Source: an uncultured Clostridia bacterium | Lineage (GTDB): Bacteria; Bacillota; Clostridia; Oscillospirales; Acutalibacteraceae | Direction: 5' to 3' | DNA: 10,520 nucleotides | Assembly: GCA_946633275.1 (NCBI GenBank) | Contig: CAMPAT010000008.1 | Location: 1 to 10,520, forward strand | Position numbers and translations under genes: made by a program | Shown: in pieces, positions 1 to 6,663 of the stretch | Numbering within the stretch: the stretch's first letter is position 1 | How the letters are laid out: each line of letters starts with the position of its first letter | The notes under the pieces: generated by a model | What the model was told of the DNA's origin: nothing | Database searches by the model: none | Seen by the model: the letters and a program-made list of their open reading frames with translations, nothing else

Positions 1-426
1 GCGCTCGACTGTACGGCCGCTCGTGATACACGAAATGAGAACGAGAACGTTCTGGTCCTTAATCATACGGATTAAGTTATCGCGGAAGATAAGATTGCCT
101 GACGCGTCGTACTCAGAGCCGACAACGTAAATCTCCCTCGTCGGGTTCGGGCTCATCATACTCGGACGCGAAAGCTCGTGCACGAGATATGCTCCGAGCA
201 CCTGCGTTTCATAAAGGCAGAGGACTGTATTAACCTCGATATCATAAGTATTATAATACTCCGCAAGCAGCATTGAGGCGTCCACGGAAACCTCGTGATT
301 ATGCTTAACATCAGACGTTCCGATATAATAATTGATATGATTATTAGCCGACACAAAATGCCCCGGCATTGCGTGAATAAACACTCTGTCGTCGCGCGGC
401 GACGTTATTGTATAAACAGGGTTCAA
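1..426 (-). CDS. Phosphoribosyltransferase-like protein (orotate PRTase-like), N-terminal part
   Basis: The reading frame is open from a TTG at 426-424 to the left edge, giving 142 residues with the C-terminus outside the window. The TTG is chosen because AAGGAG (plus-strand CTCCTT, 435-440) lies 8 nt upstream; the first in-frame ATG is codon 20 and would discard conserved-looking sequence. The protein has no signal peptide. Its last residues, NVLVLISCITSGRTVER, are a hydrophobic strand followed by a Ser/Thr-Gly-rich turn, placed like the PRPP loop of type I phosphoribosyltransferases. The two acidic residues normal in that loop are replaced by Ser-Cys, so catalysis is uncertain. From memory, similar clostridial proteins are annotated as orotate phosphoribosyltransferase. 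The gene is divergent from dusB across a 239-bp control region. The fold assignment is moderate; the substrate is unknown. Confidence 0.6.
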   Translation of the reverse strand, partial: MNPVYTITSPRDDRVFIHAMPGHFVSANNHINYYIGTSDVKHNHEVSVDASMLLAEYYNTYDIEVNTVLCLYETQVLGAYLVHELSRPSMMSPNPTREIYVVGSEYDASGNLIFRDNLIRMIKDQNVLVLISCITSGRTVER

Positions 427-448
427 AGTAACAACTCCTTTTTATTTA

Positions 449-477
449 ATTTTACACTATTGAAAATTTATTTGCAA
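449..477 (-). promoter_or_regulatory. Predicted sigma-A promoter for the phosphoribosyltransferase-like gene
   Basis: On the minus strand TTGCAA (477-472) is followed by a 17-nt spacer and TAAAAT (454-449). The -10 matches the consensus at 5 of 6 bases and the -35 at 4 of 6. Transcription would begin about 15 nt before the TTG start, just enough to include AAGGAG. A TATAAT on the same strand, inside the palindrome at 498-516, is an alternative -10 but has no good -35. Confidence 0.5.
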
Positions 478-497
478 CACAAAAAAACTCACGTATT

Positions 498-516
498 TTT
501 GTATAAATTATACAAA
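498..516. promoter_or_regulatory. Perfect 19-bp palindrome between divergent promoters, possible operator
   Basis: TTTGTATAA and TTATACAAA form perfect 9-bp inverted arms around a central A. The site lies about 20 bp from each of the two divergent -35 elements (472-477 and 535-540), a position suited to a dimeric regulator acting on both genes. I do not recognise it as the site of a named regulator. The surroundings are AT-rich, so chance palindromes are more likely than usual. Confidence 0.4.
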
Positions 517-534
517 CAGTAAAACAAATAAATG

Positions 535-563
535 TTGCTAAAATTACTATATTATGTTATATT
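535..563 (+). promoter_or_regulatory. Predicted sigma-A promoter for dusB-nagA-trmL
   Basis: TTGCTA (535-540), a 17-nt spacer and TATATT (558-563) preceded by TG at 555-556 make an extended -10 promoter. The start point would be near 570, leaving a leader of about 95 nt before the dusB ATG. Confidence 0.6.
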
Positions 564-665
564 AGTTGCCGAGATATCGAAGCGCCTTTCAAGGCGAAGA
601 GCGCAGTATTTATGGAAAAAGGTACACTCTGAGCCCTGCTCGGTTCGGATGTAACAAGGCTGATT
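564..665 (+). other. Transcribed leader of dusB with possible RNA structure
   Basis: About 95 nt of this stretch would be transcribed and untranslated. Visible pairings are a hairpin with CGCCT (583-587) and AGGCG (592-596) around a 4-nt loop; a long-range match of CCGAG (569-573) with CTCGG (639-643); and a match of 632-638 with 655-661 (6 of 7 pairs) that would cover the AAGG ribosome site at 656-659. The last two together would form a pseudoknot. I do not recognise a known riboswitch class, and the leader has no convincing coding content. Confidence 0.3.
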
Positions 666-1628
666 ATGAATATAGGGAACATAGAATTTAAGCATATAGC
701 ATTTCTCGCTCCTATGGCAGGGATTGCAGACAGAGCGTTCCGCGAGCTTTGCGTGCAGTACGGTGCGGCGTACACCGTGACGGAAATGGTGTCGTCAAAG
801 GGACTGACAATGGGCGACAAAAAAAGCGGCGAGCTGCTCACTATAGGAAGCGAGCGTCCGTGCGGCGCTCAGGTTTTCGGCGACGACCCTGAAATTATGG
901 CGCAGGCTGCAGTAAAATGTCTTGATTACAAGCCTGATATTATCGACATTAATATGGGTTGTCCCGCGCCGAAGGTTGCTATGAACGGCGGCGGAGCAAG
1001 CCTGATGAAGCACCCTGAACTTGCATACGAAATCACAAAGGCAGTAGTCGGGGCTGTAGACATTCCCGTTACGGTAAAAATCCGCAAAGGCTGGGACGAC
1101 GAGCACATTAACGCAGTCGAAATGGCGCGCCTTGCGGAAAAAGCAGGAGCTTCGGCAATTACGGTGCACGGCAGAACGCGCACTCAGATGTACAGCGGAA
1201 GCGTTGACTACGATATAATCAAGGAAGTTAAAGACGCCGTGTCAATTCCCGTCATCGGAAACGGCGATATAACAGACGAGCAGAGCGCAGCCATTATGCT
1301 TGAAAAAACCGGATGCGACGCCATTATGCTCGGCAGAGGCGCACTCGGAAATCCGTGGGTATTCTCGCAGATTAACGCGTATCTCGACGAGTGCAGGGTG
1401 CTCCCTGTCCCGACGGTAACGCAGAAAATGGCGGTAATGCTCAGACATATAGAAAAAATTATTGAATACAAGGGCGAGTACACAGCTATGCGCGAGGCGC
1501 GTCACCACGCAGGATACTACACAAAAGGTATGCGAGGAGGCGCGGCTCTGAGGAAAGAAATTTGTACCTTCGAGCATTTTGAACAGCTTGAAGAACTCGC
1601 TTTTAAAATCGCAAAGGAGCAGAGATAA
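666..1628 (+). CDS. dusB: tRNA-dihydrouridine synthase (DusB-like)
   Basis: This cytoplasmic flavoenzyme reduces specific uridines in the tRNA D-loop to dihydrouridine, using FMN and a nicotinamide cofactor. The 320 residues are normal for the family. Near the N-terminus is the FMN-barrel signature LAPMAGIADRAFR (14-26). The catalytic cysteine is Cys99 in DINMGCP (94-100), followed by a Gly-rich AMNGGGASLM. VKIRKGW (137-143), VHGRTR (167-172), GNGDI (198-202) and GRGALGNPW (223-231) are the usual FMN and tRNA contact segments. The ATG at 666 follows AAGG (656-659) by 6 nt, and an in-frame stop at 630-632 limits extension. It is the first gene behind the promoter at 535-563, and its TAA shares one base with the nagA ATG. 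The Dus family is certain; the DusB subtype is from overall resemblance. Confidence 0.95.
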   Translation: MNIGNIEFKHIAFLAPMAGIADRAFRELCVQYGAAYTVTEMVSSKGLTMGDKKSGELLTIGSERPCGAQVFGDDPEIMAQAAVKCLDYKPDIIDINMGCPAPKVAMNGGGASLMKHPELAYEITKAVVGAVDIPVTVKIRKGWDDEHINAVEMARLAEKAGASAITVHGRTRTQMYSGSVDYDIIKEVKDAVSIPVIGNGDITDEQSAAIMLEKTGCDAIMLGRGALGNPWVFSQINAYLDECRVLPVPTVTQKMAVMLRHIEKIIEYKGEYTAMREARHHAGYYTKGMRGGAALRKEICTFEHFEQLEELAFKIAKEQR

Positions 1629-2737
1629 TGCTACTTAAAAACTGCACTTTCTACAACGAACTTTTTGAAAAAGAGTTCGGCGACATCAGAATAGAAAACG
1701 GCAAAATCTCCGAGATAGGTATGTTAAGCGGCGACGGCAAGGATATGAGCGGCAAAATAATACTCCCCGGCTTCATTGATATTCATATTCACGGCTGCGC
1801 AGGCGGCGACTTTTCCGACGGTAACGAAGAGGCTTTTGACAAAATGAGTGCCGAGCTTGCAAGGCACGGCGTTACCTCGTTTTGCGGTACAACGATGACG
1901 CTGCCTCAAGAGAAGCTTAAAAGCATTGCAAGCGCGGCTGAACGTTACAGCGCGCCGAAATCAAAGCTTGTCGGAATTAATCTCGAGGGACCGTATATCG
2001 CGCTCGGTAAAAAAGGCGCACAAAACGCCGAATACATCAGAGCCTGTAATACAGACGAACTCAGCGAGCTGATGAATATTTACAAAAAAATCAAGCTGAT
2101 TACTATTGCTCCCGAAGCGAGCGACAGCGAAGAATTCATAAAGGAAATGAGCAAAAAGCTCACCGTATCAATCGGCCACAGCGAAGCAGACGAAGCCGAG
2201 TGCAGAAAAGCGATTGAAAGCGGGATATCGCACGCGACTCATCTTTACAACGCGATGACTCCGATGACGCACAGAGACGCAGGTATTGTCGGAGCGGCTC
2301 TCGACAGCGATATAACCTGCGAGCTCATCTGCGACGGGGCGCACATATGCCCGACTGTGCTGAGAAACACCTTCAGAATTCTCGGCGAGGACAGAGCTTG
2401 CGTAATCAGCGACAGTATGCGCGCTGCAGGACTCGGCACGGGCAAATTTGAGCTCGGTGGCCAGACAGTCTATGTGCGCGAAGGCGGAAAAACCGCAGTT
2501 ATGGCTGACGGCACAATCGCCGCTTCAATAACGAACTTATTTGACGAGTTCAGAAACCTTCTCAGCTTCGGCATTGACTTCAAATCAGCGCTGAAGGCGT
2601 GCACGATAAATCCGGCGCGCGCTATCGGCGAGGATAAAAGTATCGGCTCTGTAGCAGCAGGCAAATGCGCTGACCTTATCATAACTGACGAGGCGCTTGA
2701 AATCCAAGAGGTATATATTAATGGAACACTCGCTTAA
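1628..2737 (+). CDS. nagA: N-acetylglucosamine-6-phosphate deacetylase
   Basis: The enzyme hydrolyses GlcNAc-6-phosphate to glucosamine-6-phosphate and acetate in the cytoplasm, in cell-wall recycling and amino-sugar use. The 369 residues form an amidohydrolase barrel between small beta domains. Visible metal and active-site elements are HIH at 53-55 in FIDIHIHG, Glu120 in NLEGPYI, His184 in GHSEADE, His202/His205 in SHATHLYNAM, His239 in CDGAHI, and the catalytic Asp262 in VISDSMRAAG. The HxH pair suggests the binuclear site known from the Bacillus enzyme rather than the mononuclear E. coli one. TINPARAIG near the C-terminus is typical. AAGGAG (1614-1619) lies 8 nt before the ATG, inside dusB. 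Its last 17 nt overlap trmL. No nagB or amino-sugar transporter is nearby, so this is probably a housekeeping recycling gene. Confidence 0.95.
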   Translation: MLLKNCTFYNELFEKEFGDIRIENGKISEIGMLSGDGKDMSGKIILPGFIDIHIHGCAGGDFSDGNEEAFDKMSAELARHGVTSFCGTTMTLPQEKLKSIASAAERYSAPKSKLVGINLEGPYIALGKKGAQNAEYIRACNTDELSELMNIYKKIKLITIAPEASDSEEFIKEMSKKLTVSIGHSEADEAECRKAIESGISHATHLYNAMTPMTHRDAGIVGAALDSDITCELICDGAHICPTVLRNTFRILGEDRACVISDSMRAAGLGTGKFELGGQTVYVREGGKTAVMADGTIAASITNLFDEFRNLLSFGIDFKSALKACTINPARAIGEDKSIGSVAAGKCADLIITDEALEIQEVYINGTLA

Positions 2738-3221
2738 CATAGTTTTAATTGAGCCTGAAATTCCGCAGAACACGGGCAATATCGCGCGCACCTGCGCTGC
2801 GACGGGTGCAAGGCTGCACCTTGTCGGACCGATGGGCTTTCATATCACAGATAAACAGGTAAAGCGCGCAGGGCTCGACTACTGGGACAAGCTCGACATA
2901 ACGTTTTACGAAAACAGCGCTGAGTTTTTCAAGAAAAACGAGGACGGAGCTTTCTACTACTTCACTACAAAGGCAGAGCAGAGTCACAGCGACGTTAAGT
3001 ATCCGAATAACTGCTATCTCGTTTTCGGCAAAGAGACTAAGGGGCTTCCCGAAGCGCTGCTCAAAGCAAATCACGATTACTGCGTAAGACTTCCTATGCG
3101 CGGAATAATACGCAGTCTTAACCTTTCAAACGCAGTTGCAATAGGCACATACGAGGTGCTCAGACAATGGGATTATCCCGAGCTGTCGCAAAAAGGAGAG
3201 CTGCACGAACTGAAGTGGTAA
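2721..3221 (+). CDS. trmL: tRNA (cytidine/uridine(34)-2'-O)-methyltransferase, SPOUT family
   Basis: TrmL-type enzymes use S-adenosylmethionine to methylate the ribose of the wobble nucleotide of certain leucine tRNAs, acting as cytoplasmic dimers. The 166 residues match a minimal SPOUT methyltransferase. The N-terminus has NIVLIEPEIPQNTGNIARTC (6-25). The trefoil-knot motifs are YLVFGKETKGLP (99-110) and RLPMRGIIRSLNLSNAVA (123-140), with the tail YEVLRQW. The ATG at 2721 is preferred over an upstream TTG at 2697 because AAGAGG (2706-2711) lies 9 nt before it and the family starts just before NIVL. The start lies inside nagA, so translation is probably coupled. No terminator is seen after the stop. 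TrmL is the best fit; other SpoU-like tRNA methyltransferases are usually longer. Confidence 0.92.
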   Translation: MEHSLNIVLIEPEIPQNTGNIARTCAATGARLHLVGPMGFHITDKQVKRAGLDYWDKLDITFYENSAEFFKKNEDGAFYYFTTKAEQSHSDVKYPNNCYLVFGKETKGLPEALLKANHDYCVRLPMRGIIRSLNLSNAVAIGTYEVLRQWDYPELSQKGELHELKW

Positions 3222-3255
3222 TAACGGCTGAGAGGCTTCACTCGATAATTAGTAC

Positions 3256-3284
3256 TTGATAAATGATGCATTTTATGTAATAAT
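3256..3284 (+). promoter_or_regulatory. Predicted sigma-A promoter for gltX and downstream genes
   Basis: TTGATA (3256-3261), a 17-nt spacer and AATAAT (3279-3284) preceded by TG at 3276-3277 match an extended -10 promoter, with 5 of 6 bases right in each hexamer. It lies in the 97-bp trmL-gltX gap and would start transcription about 28 nt before the GTG. No T-box leader or terminator is visible in the gap. Confidence 0.6.
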
Positions 3285-3318
3285 ATTATATCTAATTTTA
3301 ATACTTAGGAGAAATAAA

Positions 3319-4977
3319 GTGGATTATAAAGCACTAAGCGAAAAATTATTCCCGAATATCGACAAGACTCCCGACTACTGGGAGGAGAAATATCCGCCGA
3401 GAAATCTCAGGGAGGGTGCGCGCGTTACGCGTTTTGCGCCAAGTCCGACAGGCTTCCTTCATTTCGGCAATCTTTTTACCTGCCTTGTTTCGTACAGGAC
3501 GGCTAAGGACACCGACGGCGTTTTCTACGTTCGTGTTGAGGACACAGACCAGAAGCGTAAGGTAGACGGCGCTATTGAGGTAATGCTCAAGGGACTTTCC
3601 GTTTACGGCATTGTTCCCGACGAAGGTGTAATTGCGGAAGGTACAGAAAAAGGCAATTACGCTCCGTACTATCAGAGTAAGCGCAAGGAGATTTATCAGA
3701 CTTACGCAAAGTCGCTCGTTGAGCAGGGACTCGCTTATCCGTGCTTTATGACTCCCGAGGAACTCGACGACATACGCGCGCAGCAGGAAAGCGAGAGCAT
3801 AAAGGGTATCTGGGGCAAATGGGCGAAGCACCGCGACCTCAGCTTTGACGAAATCTGCAGCCGCATTGACGGCGGCGAAGCGTGGACGCTCCGCCTCAAA
3901 TCCCCCGGCGACATCGAGAAAAAATGCTATTTTGACGATATGATAAAGGGCAAAATAGAAATGCCCGAAAATGTGCAGGATGTCGTAATCCTCAAATCAG
4001 ACGGAATTCCGACTTATCACTTTGCGCATGCGATTGACGACCATCTTATGCGGACGACTCACGTTGTACGCGGCGACGAATGGATTTCATCTGCGCCGAT
4101 ACATCTCCAGCTTTTCCGCGTGCTCGGCTTCAAGGCGCCGAAATACGCGCACGTCGCTCCGATTATGAAGGAGGAAAACGGCGGCAAGCGTAAGCTGTCG
4201 AAGAGAAAAGACCCTGAAGCAGCCGTCACCTACTACGCCGAGGAGGGTTTCCCGAGCGAGAGCGTAAATGAATATATGCTCACTCTCGCAAACTCAAATT
4301 TTGAGGACTGGCGCAGAGCAAATCAAAACGAGGAGCTGTTAGAGTTCCCGTTTAATCTTAAGAAAATGAGCGTATCAGGCGCGCTGTTTGATATGGTTAA
4401 GCTCACCGACGTGAGCAAAAACGTTATCTGCAAAATGAGCGCGGACAAGGTGTTCAGCCTCTCATATGAATGGGCAAAGGAATACTGCCCCGAGCTCGCA
4501 AAGCTCTATGAAAAAGACACCGAGCGCGCCACGGCGATACTCAACATCGACCGCGAAAACAAAAAGCCGCGCAAGGATATTGCAAAATGGAGCGATATCC
4601 CCGACTACATCAGCTATATGTATGACGAAACTTTCACCCCCTGCTACGAGCTGACGGGAAACGCAACTCCCTCTCTTGCAGTAAAGGTACTCGAGAAATA
4701 CATCGGCTGCGTTAATCTTGACGACGACAAGGACGCGTGGTTTGCAAGGATGAAGGACTTATGTCCGAGCGTCAACTGCACGCCGAACGTAAAGGAATTT
4801 AAGCAAAATCCCGACGCCTTCGACGGACACGTCGGCGACGTTTCAACCATCATCCGCGTGGCGCTCACGGGAAGAACGAACACGCCCGACCTTTATTCAA
4901 TAACTGCACTTCTCGGCGAAGAAACAGTTAAAGAGAGACTAAGCGCGGCGCTCACACACTACAAGGAGGAAGTATAA
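3319..4977 (+). CDS. gltX: Glutamate--tRNA ligase (GluRS), long clostridial form
   Basis: This class I aminoacyl-tRNA synthetase attaches glutamate to tRNA-Glu in the cytoplasm. [14 protein letters not shown] (38-51) holds the HIGH-type motif as HFGN, with VEDTDQ nearby (73-78). [13 protein letters not shown] (248-260) is the conserved catalytic-domain segment, and [10 protein letters not shown] (290-299) holds the KMSKS-type motif as KLSKR. The C-terminal part (about 350-552) should bind the anticodon. At 552 residues it exceeds the roughly 470-500 of most bacterial GluRS, and an N-terminal stretch of about 35 residues precedes the catalytic core. The GTG start is chosen because AGGAG (3307-3311) sits 7 nt upstream; an extension to 3256 would be hydrophobic and overlap the promoter. 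Its stop overlaps the glnS start by one base. Because GlnRS is present, it probably charges only tRNA-Glu, which is inference. Confidence 0.93.
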   Translation: MDYKALSEKLFPNIDKTPDYWEEKYPPRNLREGARVTRFAPSPTGFLHFGNLFTCLVSYRTAKDTDGVFYVRVEDTDQKRKVDGAIEVMLKGLSVYGIVPDEGVIAEGTEKGNYAPYYQSKRKEIYQTYAKSLVEQGLAYPCFMTPEELDDIRAQQESESIKGIWGKWAKHRDLSFDEICSRIDGGEAWTLRLKSPGDIEKKCYFDDMIKGKIEMPENVQDVVILKSDGIPTYHFAHAIDDHLMRTTHVVRGDEWISSAPIHLQLFRVLGFKAPKYAHVAPIMKEENGGKRKLSKRKDPEAAVTYYAEEGFPSESVNEYMLTLANSNFEDWRRANQNEELLEFPFNLKKMSVSGALFDMVKLTDVSKNVICKMSADKVFSLSYEWAKEYCPELAKLYEKDTERATAILNIDRENKKPRKDIAKWSDIPDYISYMYDETFTPCYELTGNATPSLAVKVLEKYIGCVNLDDDKDAWFARMKDLCPSVNCTPNVKEFKQNPDAFDGHVGDVSTIIRVALTGRTNTPDLYSITALLGEETVKERLSAALTHYKEEV

Positions 4978-6659
4978 TGGCTATTGACGAGATTAAAAAC
5001 GAAGAAGTCGTTGCTTCAAATTTCATACACGATTTTATTGACGAGGATTTAAAGGAAGGCGTTTACTCACGCGTTCAAACTCGTTTTCCGCCTGAGCCGA
5101 ACGGATATCTCCACATCGGTCACGCAAAGGCTATCTGCATTAATTTCGGAGTTAAGAACAAATACAACGGCATTTGCAACCTCCGTCTTGACGATACAAA
5201 CCCGACTAAAGAGGACACGGAATACGTAGAGGCTATTGAAGAGGACATCAAGTGGCTCGGCTTCGACTACGACAACGTTTACTACGCTTCGGACTACTTT
5301 GACTTCCTCTACGAATGCGCAATAAAGCTCATTAAAAAAGGCAAGGCTTACGTTTGCGAGCTGACGCCCGAAGAGATGAGAGAATACCGCGGCACGCTCA
5401 CAGAGCCCGGCAAGAACTCGCCGTACCGCGACAGAAGCGTTGAGGAAAACCTCGACCTTTTTGAGCGCATGGCAAAGGGCGAATTTGAGGCAGGCTCAAA
5501 GGTGCTCCGCGCAAAGGTTGATATGGCTTCGCCAAACCTCAATATGCGCGACCCGATAATTTACCGCATTATGTACGCTCACCATCACCGCACGGGCGAC
5601 AAATGGTGCATTTATCCGATGTACGATTTCGCTCATCCGCTTTCGGACGCGTGCGAAAAGGTTACTCATTCGCTGTGCTCACTTGAGTTTGAAAACCACA
5701 GACCGATTTACAACTGGTTCGTAAACGAGCTGATTGAAGGCGAAAAGCCGCGCCAGATTGAATTTGCGAGAATGAATCTCAACTATACGCTCACTTCAAA
5801 GAGAAAGTGTCTGCGTCTCGTTCAGGACGGCATTGTTGACGGCTGGGACGACCCGAGAATGGCTACAATCAGCGGTATGCGCCGCCGCGGTTATCCCGCA
5901 GAGGCAATCCGCGATTTCTGCGAAAAAATCGGCGTATCAAAGGCTTACAGCGTAATCGACTTTGCGCTGCTTGAAAGCTGCGTACGCGACAACCTCAACA
6001 AGAACGCTCCGCGCGCAATGGCTGTAATCGACCCGATTAAGCTCGTTATCGACAACTACCCTGACGATAAGGTTGAGGAAATTGAGGTTGAATACCACCC
6101 CGACCACGAGGAATACGGAAAGCGCACAGTTCCTTTCGGCAAGGAGCTTTACATCGAGCGCGACGACTTTATGATAGAGCCTATCAAGAAGTACCGCAGA
6201 CTTTATGTCGGCAACGAGGTACGTCTTTACAAGGCATATTTCGTAACCTGCACAGGATACGACCTTGACGAAAACGGCAACGTTACTACAGTTCATTGCA
6301 CATATGACCCCGAGACCTTCGGCGGCGACGCTCCTGACGGACGCAAGGTGCGCGGCACAATTCAATGGATTTATGCTAACGACTGTAAAGAGGCTGAAGT
6401 GCGCCTCTACGACCGTCTTTTCAACGTGGAAAATCCGAGCAACGAAGAGGGCGTTGAGTCTTTCGAGGACAATCTTAACCCCGAGTCGCTCGTTACGAAA
6501 ACAGCTTTTGTTGAAAAATCGCTTGCCGCTGCGAAGCCGGGCGATAAATTCCAGTTTATGAGAATAGGCTACTTCTGCGCCGACAAAGACAGCACAGAGG
6601 AAAAACTCGTATTTAACAGAACAGTTGCTCTCAGAGACAGCTTTAACACAAAGAAGTAA
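4977..6659 (+). CDS. glnS: Glutamine--tRNA ligase (GlnRS)
   Basis: GlnRS directly attaches glutamine to tRNA-Gln. The 560 residues agree with bacterial Gln[19 protein letters not shown] (35-51) contains a canonical HIGH motif and the PPEPNG signature that separates GlnRS from bacterial GluRS. Further motifs are LRLDDTNP (69-76), [13 protein letters not shown] (213-225), [13 protein letters not shown] (235-247) and LTSKRK (272-277), the KMSKS-type loop, followed by GWDDPRM (289-295). The C-terminal part (from about 340) is the two-barrel anticodon-binding region. AAGGAGG (4963-4969) lies 7 nt before the ATG and the start overlaps the gltX stop, so the two synthetases are probably made together. 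Many Firmicutes lack GlnRS and make Gln-tRNA through GatCAB; whether this organism also has gatCAB cannot be seen here. Confidence 0.97.
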   Translation: MAIDEIKNEEVVASNFIHDFIDEDLKEGVYSRVQTRFPPEPNGYLHIGHAKAICINFGVKNKYNGICNLRLDDTNPTKEDTEYVEAIEEDIKWLGFDYDNVYYASDYFDFLYECAIKLIKKGKAYVCELTPEEMREYRGTLTEPGKNSPYRDRSVEENLDLFERMAKGEFEAGSKVLRAKVDMASPNLNMRDPIIYRIMYAHHHRTGDKWCIYPMYDFAHPLSDACEKVTHSLCSLEFENHRPIYNWFVNELIEGEKPRQIEFARMNLNYTLTSKRKCLRLVQDGIVDGWDDPRMATISGMRRRGYPAEAIRDFCEKIGVSKAYSVIDFALLESCVRDNLNKNAPRAMAVIDPIKLVIDNYPDDKVEEIEVEYHPDHEEYGKRTVPFGKELYIERDDFMIEPIKKYRRLYVGNEVRLYKAYFVTCTGYDLDENGNVTTVHCTYDPETFGGDAPDGRKVRGTIQWIYANDCKEAEVRLYDRLFNVENPSNEEGVESFEDNLNPESLVTKTAFVEKSLAAAKPGDKFQFMRIGYFCADKDSTEEKLVFNRTVALRDSFNTKK

Positions 6660-6663
6660 ACAT

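Noticed and set aside
295..522. Plus-strand open frame of 75 codons
   Set aside because: It runs opposite the phosphoribosyltransferase-like gene into AT-rich promoter sequence and has no supported start.
612..632. Six-codon upstream ORF in the dusB leader
   Set aside because: No ribosome site precedes its ATG and the peptide has no attenuator-like feature.
3268..3290. Short AT-rich palindromes around the gltX -10
   Set aside because: Arms are short and purely A/T, as expected by chance in a promoter.
3256..3318. Possible 21-codon hydrophobic N-terminal extension of gltX starting at a TTG
   Set aside because: It overlaps the -35/-10 elements, lacks a ribosome site, and GluRS is cytoplasmic; AGGAG at 3307-3311 points to the GTG at 3319.
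3222..3318. T-box riboswitch or terminator before the synthetase genes
   Set aside because: No T-box core sequence or stable stem with a T-tract is visible, and the gap is too short for a T-box leader.
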